A stretch of 64,000 bases of DNA from Nematostella vectensis (lineage: Eukaryota; Cnidaria; Anthozoa; Actiniaria; Edwardsiidae). The position numbers and the translations under genes were made by a program. Location of the stretch: the NCBI RefSeq assembly GCF_932526225.1, contig NC_064042.1:3765001-3829000 (forward strand). The letters run 5' to 3'. Positions 45,929 through 64,000 of the stretch are shown piece by piece. Numbering within the stretch: position 1 is the first letter of the stretch; every line of letters starts with the position of its first letter. The notes below the pieces were generated by a model. The model had not been told where the DNA came from and made no database searches. It saw only the letters and a list, made by a program, of their open reading frames with translations.

Positions 45929-46001
45929 ACATTGTAGTGTGTACTTTGGGGCAATATATAGCACTGGTGTTACACTATGCTGTTATCAATGTCAAACTAT
46001 A

Positions 46002-46133
46002 GATCAACACAAGTTTCAAAAACTAGAGCTTTTGCGCTGTCGTTTTGAACATTAGCCCTTCCGAAGAAACGGCAGCGCTTCTACCTTGTTTCACAATGGC
46101 GTTCAACATACGTTTTCAACCTTGTGTTTATAT
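46002..46133. mobile_element. MITE with ATCAACACAAG ends, copy 2
   Basis: It starts ATCAACACAAGTTTCAAAAA and ends CATACGTTTTCAACCTTGTG, matching the ends of the element at 38734-38912, with TATATA on the right flank. Confidence 0.65.
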
Positions 46134-46399
46134 ATAGCTTTTTTACACCATGCGCACGCCTTTGTTATTTTTGGCTTTTGCTGCGCATTTGAAAATGCCA
46201 CATTTACGAAGTTGCAGTCTGTGTTTATACTGCGTACAAGGATTTATGATTTAAGAGAAAAAGTTCAGAAGTTAAAAAGATCCATACCCGCATCGGAACG
46301 AATTTACCCAAAAATAAAAGCACCGGTTTTCATGCGCCCAAAAATTGCACAGAAAAAATACAAGCATGAACATTTGCAATTTTTCCCGTGGGGGAGGCC

Positions 46400-46692
46400 T
46401 TACAGTAAGGACACAGAAAGCGGGTCATGCTGAACAACTTTGACCAATCAGATTGGCTTGGTTACCGTTAACATTTTGAAACAAAAAGTCCAGCCAATCA
46501 GGTTAGGGTGTTCCCACTCTCAATCGACAGACAAACGTTCTGACTACGGTCGACTACAAGTACGAGGTCAAATAAACAAAGCCCGGCGTTTCTTATTGGC
46601 TATGAAACTTTTTTTCAAAATGTTTACGGTGCAGTCGAATCTGATTAGTCAAAGTTGTTCAGCCTGGCCCGCTTTCTGTGTCCTTACTGTAA
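46400..46692. mobile_element. MITE with ~57-bp inverted ends TTACAGTAAGGACACAG
   Basis: The left end TTACAGTAAGGACACAGAAA, then GCGGG, is repeated inverted at the right with few mismatches over ~57 bp. There is no coding capacity. TTA-type termini fit PIF/Harbinger-like elements, but this is tentative. Confidence 0.8.
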
Positions 46693-46759
46693 TAATACTG
46701 CTCCAAGCCAAGCGGCCAAACAATGTTCACCCAGTCGGTGTCGTGTTACAATATTTCAG

Positions 46760-47020
46760 ATAAACCTGTAATCAGCCGAAGTTTATCGAAATCTAACACA
46801 AGCTCCTGGGTGGAGCACACCGTCTCCCTACATTGCTATGTCAGCGGCTCTCCCCCACCAGTTATAACGTGGTACAACCCCGCTTCCCACGTGACAAGCG
46901 TACCAGGTGGCTCCGTCCTCACTGTCACAACAAGGAGCGAACAGGATTATGGGAGTTACACCTGTCGCGCCGTCAACAGTGTAGGAAGTCACGAACACGT
47001 GATCTCTGTCATCCAATGGA
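46760..47020 (+). CDS. Ig-domain exon, intact
   Basis: The exon is 261 nt, phase 1-1, acceptor TTTCAG and donor GTAAGC. The pattern is EHTVSLHCYVSGSPPPVITWY, then QDYGSYTCRAVNSVG. It is the last Ig domain before the FnIII exons. Confidence 0.85.
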
Positions 47021-47411
47021 GTAAGCGGGTGGATCTCTTTATTGTTAGCTATCTTCAGAACAATCAATAACTCAAACTTTGACGCATACCGCATAAAATG
47101 TCAAAAGAAGCAAAAAACAAAGAGGTGTATAAAACAAAAAGAAACAAGGGATTGACAAAACGAGCTACGAAATCAGCTTCCCAGGTCGTCGAAAAAATAA
47201 CTTTAAAGCTTTTATAATAATTCTTTCCGGTTCTCCACCTTCTCATTTCCCGACCGCTTCTTCACCTGTTCAATTCATCTTGCATTTAAAGATCTGCTTC
47301 TTAACATAAAAAACGGCATCCTTAGCGAACTTTTTAAGTAGGCACTCGACTTGAAGTGACACATTTAAAACAAAATTAATCACTTGGAACCGTATTTGTA
47401 TATCTTTACAG

Positions 47412-47693
47412 CCCCGCCAGGTAAACCAGAGAGCATTTCAATGAATAGAGACCCCCCGGAAAGACCAGTTTCTACAGTTACACTAAGGTGGTCCACCCCT
47501 TTGTGGAACGGGGGGTCACCTCCAATAGACTATAAGGTAGAGGTTGGCACGGTTCCTGTACGCGAAGGCATAACATCAACCCTTGTTGTAATTACGGGTC
47601 TGAAAGAAGACGCGCGGTATACCGTGAAAATATATGCGCGGAACATCGTTGGATTCGGATTGCCGCTGACTACAGAAATAAGAACACGCAGAG
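47412..47693 (+). CDS. Fibronectin type III exon, intact
   Basis: The exon is 282 nt, phase 1-1. FnIII landmarks are PPGKPESI, LRWSTPLWNGGSPPIDYKV, ITGLKEDARYTVKIYARN and VGFGLPL. Ig arrays followed by FnIII domains are typical of neural and cell-adhesion receptors such as the contactin, L1 or Dscam types. Which one cannot be told from this. Confidence 0.85.
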
Positions 47694-47966
47694 GTAATAA
47701 AAAAAAGTTAAACACAAATCCTCTTCAAGGAAGGGTTGGGTTAACCTTTAAAACGCAATTAGGATCAATTTTCAACTTGTTCTTAAAGTTATGCGGAGAT
47801 TTTGACTTTCACACCATTGCAAGGTTTCAAATAATTATTTCCAAGATATTTTTGTTTCAACTTTTTTGACCAGTTCTTTATTTTAAGTGCCTTTTTTTTA
47901 TTTTAGTACTTAAGTATTTATTATAGTAACTAGTTTCAGTAACGACTGAATATTTCACCACGTCAG

Positions 47967-48265
47967 GGACGCCACTTGTACCGCATGTCAATGAGACACA
48001 AGTGACCAATCAAAACGTTAGGATCACATGGGACAATCCGGAAGACACCCAATTACTCAATACACCCTCTACCAGAGAACCTGTTCCTGCGATGAGACTC
48101 CGAATTGGACAGCGGTGGCTAAAATAACAAGTTCTTACCAAAGCGAGTTTGAAGTTAGCGGTTTGTCATGGGAGACTACTTATCAGTTCGCTTTGGCAGA
48201 GTGGAATAAGCAAGGAGAGAGCCCCCGAAACCGATCAGCGGCTGCACCTGTTAAAATTGCCGAAG
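47967..48265 (+). pseudogene. Fibronectin type III exon with frameshift
   Basis: The exon begins in frame (QNVRITWDNPED) and loses phase near 48041. The rest continues in another frame (HPITQYTLYQRTC, then SGLSWETTYQFALAEWN) to a GTATGG donor. The W, Y and TYQFALAEWN positions identify FnIII. Confidence 0.75.
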
Positions 48266-49391
48266 GTATGGATGCGTTCTTGTTTCCCATAATGCAGTGC
48301 TTTTTTTTTTCTGTACACAGTACAAACTTGTATACGAAAATGTCCAAATGTAGAAAAAACATTTAACAAGAAAAAAAGAAAAACAAACACTTTTCTATAA
48401 GCGGATGATATAATTGCAAGACTAAAGTATTGTAAAGTCGTCCAATTGATTGTTTTCGATAAGTCTAGTTCTTCTTCATTGAAGGCTTAAAAGTCAACGA
48501 AAGGAAGTATCGATGATCGTGAAAATTGAATCTGTGAGCATTTTCTCAAATACATAAAGTTTTACCTGTCTCTAAATAAAATAAACAAATACATTGATAA
48601 TAAAGTTGGCACAAATGATATATTGATAGCCTATATCTATATATTTGACTGGTTCAATTTGTTTGCTCATAGATCCTGTAAAGACAAGGCAGCGCACAGA
48701 AACATTGTGCCCCTCTGTGTAAGTATAGGTCTCACATCCTTAGTAGGATCCTTAGCAACACACTCTAACTCACTCAAATAACATGTGGATCGTTTCTTTT
48801 TTCTTGAAAATCAGATAATGACTTTTAAAAATGTTGGTAAACAGATCGGATCACATTTGCCGAAATTCGGACACCATTAGCATATAAAAAAAAACATAAT
48901 TTAGAATCTCAAAACGTTGTGCTAAAGCCACAATGCATTTTTAGGCGCTTTCTTCCAAACTATGACATGAATACACAGTGTTCGTCGATGGCAAGGGCGC
49001 TTGTGCTTTGGATAATTTAGCCTCACTTAGAACTATAAAATATTATCTAGTTCAGCGCTAAGCATAAGAGCATTTCTTGGTCACATTTTTAATACCGTCG
49101 TCGTCGGTAAAAGTTGGTTCTCACTTGGACGTAAGCGCAAACGGGGATGCGCAACACAAGTGATAATGGGTCAAACACAAGCGCAAGAAAATCAAGCAGT
49201 TGCGTTCTCTTGCGTTTGCGTTTCAGTAAGAATCGGGAAATTACGTACGCTTAAAACCTTAAAAGGTCAAAATGATGAGGGTATTTTAATGTTCAAAACA
49301 AAAACGAGACATTGTTACGTACGTAATCGAATCAACGCACGATGAACGTCCACTTTTGTTATTTCTACTCGATAGGGACATCTCTCACTAA
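48266..49391. other. Gap between the FnIII exon and TAF6; end of the Ig gene not found
   Basis: A possible 46-nt exon lies at 48673-48718 (acceptor CTCATAG, donor GTAAGT), but no transmembrane segment, cytoplasmic tail or stop-bearing exon is visible before the convergent TAF6 gene. A MITE-like repeat with GCGCAA/TTGCG motifs lies near 49098-49245. Confidence 0.4.
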
Positions 49392-57786
<8,395 letters not shown>

Positions 57787-58262
57787 TGATCTCAGGGATG
57801 GTTTTAGAAGCGATTGTTATAAGATTCCAAACAATGACTTCTTGGCCGCCATCTTGGATTCTCAACCGGACAACGATCCAGTCCTTCTCGGTTATACCCA
57901 CAACAGGGAGTCAGTAAATATCTTGATTATTACTAATAGTTTTTTCTGCTATTTGATAAGAATATAGTATAGTTTTTTTTTACATAAGCAATCTAACATT
58001 ACCCGTCCCTTCAAACTCAACAACTTTATTAATTCAAATCGTCACCATTATCATCCTGTTCTCTTATAAAGTCCAAGCTATCATAATCACCGCCACGATT
58101 TGACTATTTCCATAATAACCAGAGGTTAGGTAATAGCTAGGAATGAGCTGGTGAAAAATATTATCTTCACATGACGATCTAAATTGATATAATCATTGTT
58201 GGGGCTAGGTCAACTATAGAAAAGATATATAAATTATTATTTGGCCCTTTACTCGCATCGTC
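57787..58262. promoter_or_regulatory. TAF6 upstream region with YY1-type site
   Basis: In gene orientation, CCAAGATGGCGGCC at 57857-57844 (minus) matches the YY1 core AAGATGGCGGC. It lies ~60 bp upstream of the start codon, a position where YY1 sites often sit in 5' UTRs of housekeeping genes. The rest to the tRNA shows no gene. Confidence 0.55.
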
Positions 58263-58334
58263 TCCCATATGGTCTAGTGGTTAGGATCCGGCGCTCTCAC
58301 CGCCGTGGCCCGGGTTCGATTCCCGGTGTGGGAA
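58263..58334 (+). tRNA. tRNA-Glu (CTC)
   Basis: The 72-nt sequence folds as a tRNA: acceptor TCCCATA pairs with TGTGGGA, A box TGGTCTAGTGG, anticodon loop with CTC (58297-58299 region), and B box GGTTCGATTCC. It is followed by TTTTTT at 58343-58348, a Pol III terminator. No intron and no encoded CCA. One acceptor mismatch does not argue against function. Confidence 0.95.
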
Positions 58335-58342
58335 GCTGACAC

Positions 58343-58348
58343 TTTTTT
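58343..58348 (+). terminator. Pol III T-run terminator of tRNA-Glu
   Basis: Six T residues lie 8 bases after the tRNA 3' end, the standard RNA polymerase III stop. Confidence 0.8.
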
Positions 58349-58636
58349 CCTTATTTTTGTTTTGTTTTATAAATAAACTTGTAGACATATGTGCTTAATT
58401 ATAGACAATTGGTAATAGATAGAAACAAATACCTTCAAACAACCATCAATGATATAGACTTTGAAGTGCATTTATACGAGAAAAGCTTGAAGTACATAGT
58501 TAAATTGAATAAATTTAAAAAAAATAACATTTACGACTGGATAGATTTCATATACTGCGAATAAAAGATAAAGAAATAAAATAAAACAAACTATAGCTTT
58601 TCCTATGATTCTCGAGCTTTGGTAATAGCAAGACCC

Positions 58637-58644
58637 TGACGTCA
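58637..58644. promoter_or_regulatory. CRE palindrome TGACGTCA upstream of eIF4A
   Basis: A full CREB/ATF palindrome lies 88 bp before the eIF4A start codon, followed by pyrimidine-rich CCTTTCCCGC. A promoter role is inferred from position. Confidence 0.5.
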
Positions 58645-58731
58645 TAGGGGGGATCAGTAACAATTGTATTGATCCCCCTATAGCGGGTGCCGGCCTAGCT
58701 GTGGTCCTTTCCCGCTGCTGCCTCATGCAAC

Positions 58732-61700
58732 ATGTCTTCCGAAGGATATTCAGAACAAAGGTAGGAATACCCCCAGATTTAGCCCATATATTACCAGAAA
58801 TGAGATATAAGACGATAGTCTGATATTTTGAGATTCTACTGGCTTGATTTTATAGCATTTTTGTTGTGTAGATTCGCTACACAAGTTGAATATTCGAGAC
58901 CCATTGGAGTGTTTCCGTTCACTGTCAGCCATTTTTCTCTGTACCACGTGTATCTACCGGTGTGTAAGGAGAAATACATGTACGCAACCAAAGACGGAAA
59001 ACGGCAGGTCTAACATTTGTTTTCGATCTCTAGTGGCCCGGATGATGTTTCACATGGCATGGACCATGATCTTATTGAGGTGAGAAGGCGAAGCCCACCG
59101 AATCATGTTCTTGAATACATGGGTTTGTGTCTTTATAGAGGTCTAATTATTCACGACTTTCTTTCCTCTTACTAGTCTAACTGGGATGAAGTCGTTGAGA
59201 GTTTTGATGATATGAACTTGAAGGAGGCTCTCCTACGAGGAATCTACGCGTATGGGTGCGTATTCTAGTCTCTGATCGACTTTAAATCAAATAACTTACT
59301 ATGCAATTTTTAAAAATCTTGTCCATTCTGCTATATGACGCGTCTATATGGAATTTCGTACATTTTGTTGTCACTAACTCGTATTTTATTTTGTTTTAAA
59401 GTTTCGAAAAGCCATCCGCTATTCAGCAAAGAGCTATTCGTCCTTGCTGCCAAGGTAGATGTCTTTTTTTGTCTTTTAGATGGCACTGAAATCTTCACGT
59501 AATGGTAGTCGAGGGAATTTCGCCTTTATAAAGGCGTGAAACCTTAGTTGCCTCTTTGCACAAGGTTGATGTCCATTATTTCACTTCTGCGAGATTATAA
59601 GTAATAGCAAAGGAAGGAAATCTTGAATTCACGCTAAAACTCATTTTCTTTGCAATATTGCGCAACAATGAATGTTACCTTTTGAAAATCAGTTATCTCA
59701 TTGATAGATCCATTGAACCATGTACGGGGTTTAATTTTGGAAAAGTACCCATACACTATCTGCCTGGTCTTTGCTTTCAGACATTTGATACAGATCCAAT
59801 AAAAGAAATGTGATTTATTTTTCTGATATGTTTTTATTTACTATAATCTTATATCACATTCATTCAAGTAGTCATCAGTGAAATGAGGCCTTTGCTAAGC
59901 CAGACAGCAAAACTGTAGCCATTTTCATTACTTTTCAATTTTCACATAGAAGAAATCCAAATGTTTTGGGAGAAGAAATGAATCAGACTGATACTGCATG
60001 ATCCATCACTATAGTTTATTCAAGACTGGTCTTCCCTTGCCTACCACTGACTGCCTTACTTCATTGCCAACCCAGATAAAACCCTACCTTTAAGCTGAAA
60101 ATGCACAGATTGATTGGCAGATGTGCCACCGGATAACTTTAAATCACTGAGTTTTTTTGTATTGTTTTGAGGACACATGTATATGGTGTAAACTCTTTTT
60201 TGACAAAAGAAAGTTTGCTGTTTGAGACTTTCAGGGGTGGCCGCATAGTAATGAATTAACGATTATGGCCTGGGCAGATATTATGCTATTTAAATACATC
60301 TGTCGGTAGAGTTTTCACCTTCTCATGTCTGCTACAACCATTTGAACCTTACAAAAAATCACTATGTTCTTTCAGCACGCGATGTTATCGCCCAAGCTCA
60401 ATCAGGAACTGGCAAAACTGCCACCTTTGCCATTTCCATCTTGCAAGAAATAGACACCAACTACAAAGACAAAAATGGCTGTGACTGCTGCCAGGCGCTA
60501 GTCCTGGCCCCGACGCGTGAGTTGGCCCAGCAGATTCAGAAGGTGGTGCTGGCCCTGGGTGACTACATGCACGTCAAGTGCCACGCCTGCATTGGTGGAA
60601 CCAATGTCAGGGAGGACCGTATGAAGCTTGAAGAGGGTGTCCATGTTGTGGTTGGGACACCAGGTCGTGTCTTTGATATGATCAACAGGGGAGTTCTCAG
60701 TAAGTGCACTGTACCCTTAGGCTTTTTTGCCATTGCTCAATTACCAGCTTGTCAAAGAGATATATTCGGTAAAATATATATATTTGCTAACAAGGTCACT
60801 ATTTTCTAGGCCAAGGTCATTGTAGTTTCCAGCTGGTTGATAACATAATTATGTTATCCTTCAAATGTACAATAGATCTTACCCCATTCTGTATTCATTG
60901 GGGTCCAGATTGTAGGATACATAGAGACCTCACAAGAGCCAATCAGCAAGTTATTTGATATGACAAAAAATCTTAATTATGAAAATAAAAATGTTTAGAC
61001 TTTTAGAGGGGCATATTTTCTAAATTGGCTTGATGTTTTTAAACCTCTTTATTTTCTGTACAGTCATACTGTATTTGACTCAGTTCTATAAATAGTGTAT
61101 CCCTAAATCTTACCTCTGCAGACTCTTGACATTCTTATATTTACAAACGGAATTCCAAAGAACAGGATCTGATGTGGGTGTTTACAGATGCAACAACTGT
61201 AGGAATGGTATTACATATTTACACAGACTGCAATGAATGATTCCTTTAACCTTTTTCCTCAGACACAAGAGACATCAAGCTGTTTGTACTTGATGAGGCT
61301 GATGAGATGTTGTCACGGGGATTCAAGGATCAAATCTATGATGTGTTCACACGTCTGCCTACAAGTGTCCAGGTATAAATAATAGCATTTTAAGTAACGT
61401 TTGTTTTTATTTTATAATCTTTGTAAAGATGTGACTGCAATGTTTTCAGCAAAGTCGACTGCCTGCAAGCAGACTAGACTTAGCAGAATGCTTGCAATGT
61501 AAATATTATCCTTAAAATGCCACTTCATCAGTGTTATTAGTCTAATGCCTTCCACTTTCTTGTTCTTCCCTTGTGTCTCATGCCTTCAACTGTCCTGTTC
61601 CTCCCTTTCCTCATGTCTCATGCCTTTAACCGTCTTCTTCCCTTCCCTAATGTCTCATGCCTTCTACTGTCTTCTTCCCTTTCCTCATGTCCTCATGCCT

Positions 61701-63257
61701 TCAACTGCCTTGCTTTTCCTTCCCTCATGTCCTCATGCTTTCAACTGCCTTGCTCTTCCCTTCCCTCCTGTCCTCATGCCTTCAACTGCCTTGCTCTTCC
61801 CTTCCCTCATGTCCTCATGCCTTTAACTGCCTTGCTCTTCCCTTCCCTCATGTCCTCATGCCTTCAACTGCCTTGCTCTTCCCTTCCCTCATGTCCTCAT
61901 GCCTTCCACTTTCTTCTTCCCTTCCCTCGTGTCCTCATGCCTTCAACTGTCTTGCTCTTCCCTTCCCTCATGTCCTCATGCCTTCAACTGCCTTGCTCTT
62001 CCCTTCCCTCATGTCCTCATGCCTTTAACTGCCTTGCTCTTCCCTTCCCTCATGTCCTCATGCCTTCAACTGCCTTGCTCTTCCCTTCCCTCATGTCCTC
62101 ATGCCTTCAACTGCCTTGCTCTTCCCTTCCCTCATGTCCTCATGCCTTCAACTGCCTTGCTCTTCCCTTCCCTCATGTCCTCATGCCTTCGACTGTCTTC
62201 TTCCCTTCCCTCATGTCCTCATGCCTTCCACTTTCTTCTTCCCTTCCCGTCCTCATGCCTTCGACTGTCTTCTTCCCTTCCCTAGTGTCCTCATGCCTTC
62301 CACTTTCTCCTTCCCTTCCCTCATGTCCTCATGCCTTCCACTTTCTTCTTCCCTTCCCTCATGTCCTCATGCCTTCAACTGCCTTGCTCTTCCCTTCCCT
62401 CATGTCCTCATGCCTTCTACTGTCTTTTTCCCTTCCCTTATGTCCTCATGCCTTCAACTGCCTTGCTCTTCCCTTGTAGGTTGTGCTACTGTCTGCCACT
62501 ATGCCCACTGACGTCCTGGAAGTGACCAATAAGTTCATGCGTGATGTTGTCCGCATCCTTGTGAAGAGGGAGGAAGTGACCCTGGAGGGAATCAAGCAGT
62601 TCTTTGTCCTTGTAGAAAAGGAGGTTAGCATCTTAGTCTCTTGTCTGTAGAATAGGGTGAGCTAGGTGCCTGGCTATCAGCCGCACTGTCATCAGTTTAC
62701 TCCTGGTCGATTACGCAACAATCGGCGATTATTTTTAACAGAAAGCGTGAAAAATATTTCAAAATAGTGAAAGCAGCGTGTCTTTTGGAAGTTTTTTTGA
62801 GAATGTGATTGGTAATTTAGAGCGGATTATTTAGAGCTGATAATTTAGAGCCTGTTAGACAGTGCAGGTTCTAATAGATTGTATTGTGTTTTAACGGTTG
62901 AGGTTTCCATCGGAGCTCCGGAGGTAAACTGGTGACAATAACAATGCTATGGGTGTCTTGTGCTAAGAAATTATGTGACCTTTTGGTTGGCAAACTTGTG
63001 CATGCTCCAGCTTTTTAAGGCAAAATAACAACAATGTCAAAACAGCTTATTCACTGCTCATGGGTCAGCCTTCTACTGCATGTAAGGGAAGGCTTATTTT
63101 CATTGTATTTTTTTTTTAGGACTGGAAGCTCGATACTCTCTGTGACTTGTACGAGACTCTCACCATTACACAAGCAGTTATATTTGCTAACACAAGGCGG
63201 AAAGTTGACTGGCTTGCAGCCAAGATGACGGAGAAGGACCACACCGTCTCCTCCATG
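58732..63257 (+). CDS. EIF4A: ATP-dependent RNA helicase eIF4A, 5' part (308 residues in window)
   Basis: Exons are 58732-58760, 59034-59079, 59176-59255, 59402-59454, 60376-60699, 61263-61372, 62480-62623 and 63120-63257, all GT-AG and in frame (924 nt). The gene continues past the window. eIF4A unwinds 5' UTR structure in the eIF4F cap complex during translation initiation. Visible motifs are the Q motif ([14 protein letters not shown]), motif I AQSGTGKT (77-84), [12 protein letters not shown], motif II DEAD (188-191), motif III SAT (219-221) and motif [13 protein letters not shown]. The remaining C-terminal motifs (V and VI) lie in exons not present here. The family is ~400 aa. Two lineage-style oddities are CCQARD before motif I and [13 protein letters not shown]. 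Intron 6 contains a 41-bp pyrimidine minisatellite. Confidence 0.97.
61545..62478 (+). repeat. 41-bp pyrimidine-rich minisatellite up to the eIF4A exon-7 acceptor, ~22 copies
   Basis: Units of CTTCCCTTCCCTCATGTCCT, then CATGCCTTCAACTGCCTTGC, with shorter variants lacking GCCTTGC, fill the 3' part of intron 6. The last unit becomes GCTCTTCCCTTGTAG, which is the splice acceptor. Units lack AG, so the array acts as a very long AG-free pyrimidine tract. Long open frames across it are artefacts. Confidence 0.9.
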
Positions 63258-64000
63258 GTGAGCCCTACATAGTTAAACTTGCACATATTACTATGAATTT
63301 GTGCCAAAGCTTGTGCCCAACACATTGTACAGTACTGTATCTGTGCTACTAGTCACATAATGATTGGAACATCCATTCATTACAGCCACCTCTTACCAAC
63401 CTCATTTATATTTCACAATGTTTAAGTTTCTATTCTATTCGATTTTCATTTCAAAATGTCCCTGCAATCTACTATTTAATTTTGACCCCATGCATATATT
63501 GATTTTTTTATACAATCCTCAGAAACTCAGGGGTATTTCCCTCTAACGATTCACTTACGAGAAAAATAACCCATGGGGAACAGTAAAGAACAAACTTGGC
63601 CAAAAATGGCATCACGACAGATGACAGTGCCTGGGTTTATTGGATATTAAACATGTCATTAATGTCATCAATCAATCTTTTTTGTTGGGGGGGGGGGGGC
63701 AGTTTCAAAATCTTATGCATTTAGATATAGTTGCCATTTCGCTCAGTCTTTGATAATTTAAGAAAGAACAGACAAAAATGGGTTAGTCTTCTCTACTCGG
63801 AACTGTAAGGCAATTGGGAATTATTGCTGTTTTGCAGGGAAACCGTCTCAGATAATAAAAATAGGCACAAGCTATTAGGATTGCATTTGCTTGGAGAACA
63901 ACTCTCCTCGATTACTGGAAGGAATGTATCACAACAAGATGGTTTTATGGACTTCATTTGCACATTTTGCAAGCCAAGGATCTATGAAATTTCCTCTGTA
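63258..64000. other. eIF4A intron 8 (partial)
   Basis: No further eIF4A exon was found before the window ends. The stretch holds a G11 run at about 63689 and no other feature I can support. Confidence 0.6.

Noticed and set aside
46086-46433. 115-codon open frame
   Set aside because: It overlaps two MITEs and has no domain or splice evidence.
59455-60375. A snoRNA in the long eIF4A intron 4, as seen in vertebrate eIF4A genes
   Set aside because: I could not find paired C/D boxes or an H/ACA arrangement.
61545-62525. 302-codon Cys/Ser/Leu-Pro repeat protein
   Set aside because: It is the eIF4A intron-6 minisatellite read in frame; the intron is defined by exons on both sides.

Overview
The window looks like nuclear DNA of an animal, most likely an anthozoan cnidarian such as a sea anemone. 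The genes are split by GT-AG introns. There are immunoglobulin (Ig) and fibronectin III (FnIII) exons, a rhodopsin-family receptor, animal TAF6 and eIF4A, APE-type LINEs, and many short inverted-repeat transposons and minisatellites. The species assignment is inference from overall style.

Region 1 (1-16.6 kb) is a compact three-gene block that may be innate-immune. A 656-aa plus-strand protein (45-5747) has two similar alpha/beta units, an acidic/Pro linker and a C-terminal CaaX-like box. Two of its exons lie in a recent 1.66-kb tandem duplication. Next are two divergently transcribed P-loop GTPases of IFI44-like type, sharing a ~735-bp promoter interval: a 318-aa protein (9844-6821, minus) and a 439-aa protein (10579-16561, plus). 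The second has an N-terminal myristoylation signal and a coiled coil. Every splice junction in these models keeps frame.

Region 2 (16.6-20.2 kb) is intergenic and rich in repeats and transposons. Region 3 (20.2-48.7 kb) is a decaying Ig-superfamily gene on the plus strand: at least 13 Ig exons then two FnIII exons. About half are intact and half carry stops or frameshifts. Two near-identical intronless rhodopsin-like GPCR genes lie antisense in its introns. The same introns hold a 5'-truncated LINE, an APE/RT LINE with a 2A-like motif, a retroelement zinc-knuckle remnant, several MITEs, and a 1.4-kb tetranucleotide tract that includes a large palindrome.

Region 4 (49.4-64 kb) is housekeeping. 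TAF6 (57786-49392, minus, 13 exons, 662 aa) is divergent to eIF4A (58732 to beyond the window end, plus, first 8 exons). A tRNA-Glu(CTC) gene sits in the 945-bp gap between them.

The most unusual theme is that several minisatellites are built from exon or splice-site sequence. The 52-bp array in TAF6 intron 3 copies the end of exon 3 with its 5' splice site. The 74-bp array at 45.0-45.7 kb copies the second half of an Ig exon. The 41-bp array in eIF4A intron 6 is pyrimidine-rich and runs into the 3' splice site.
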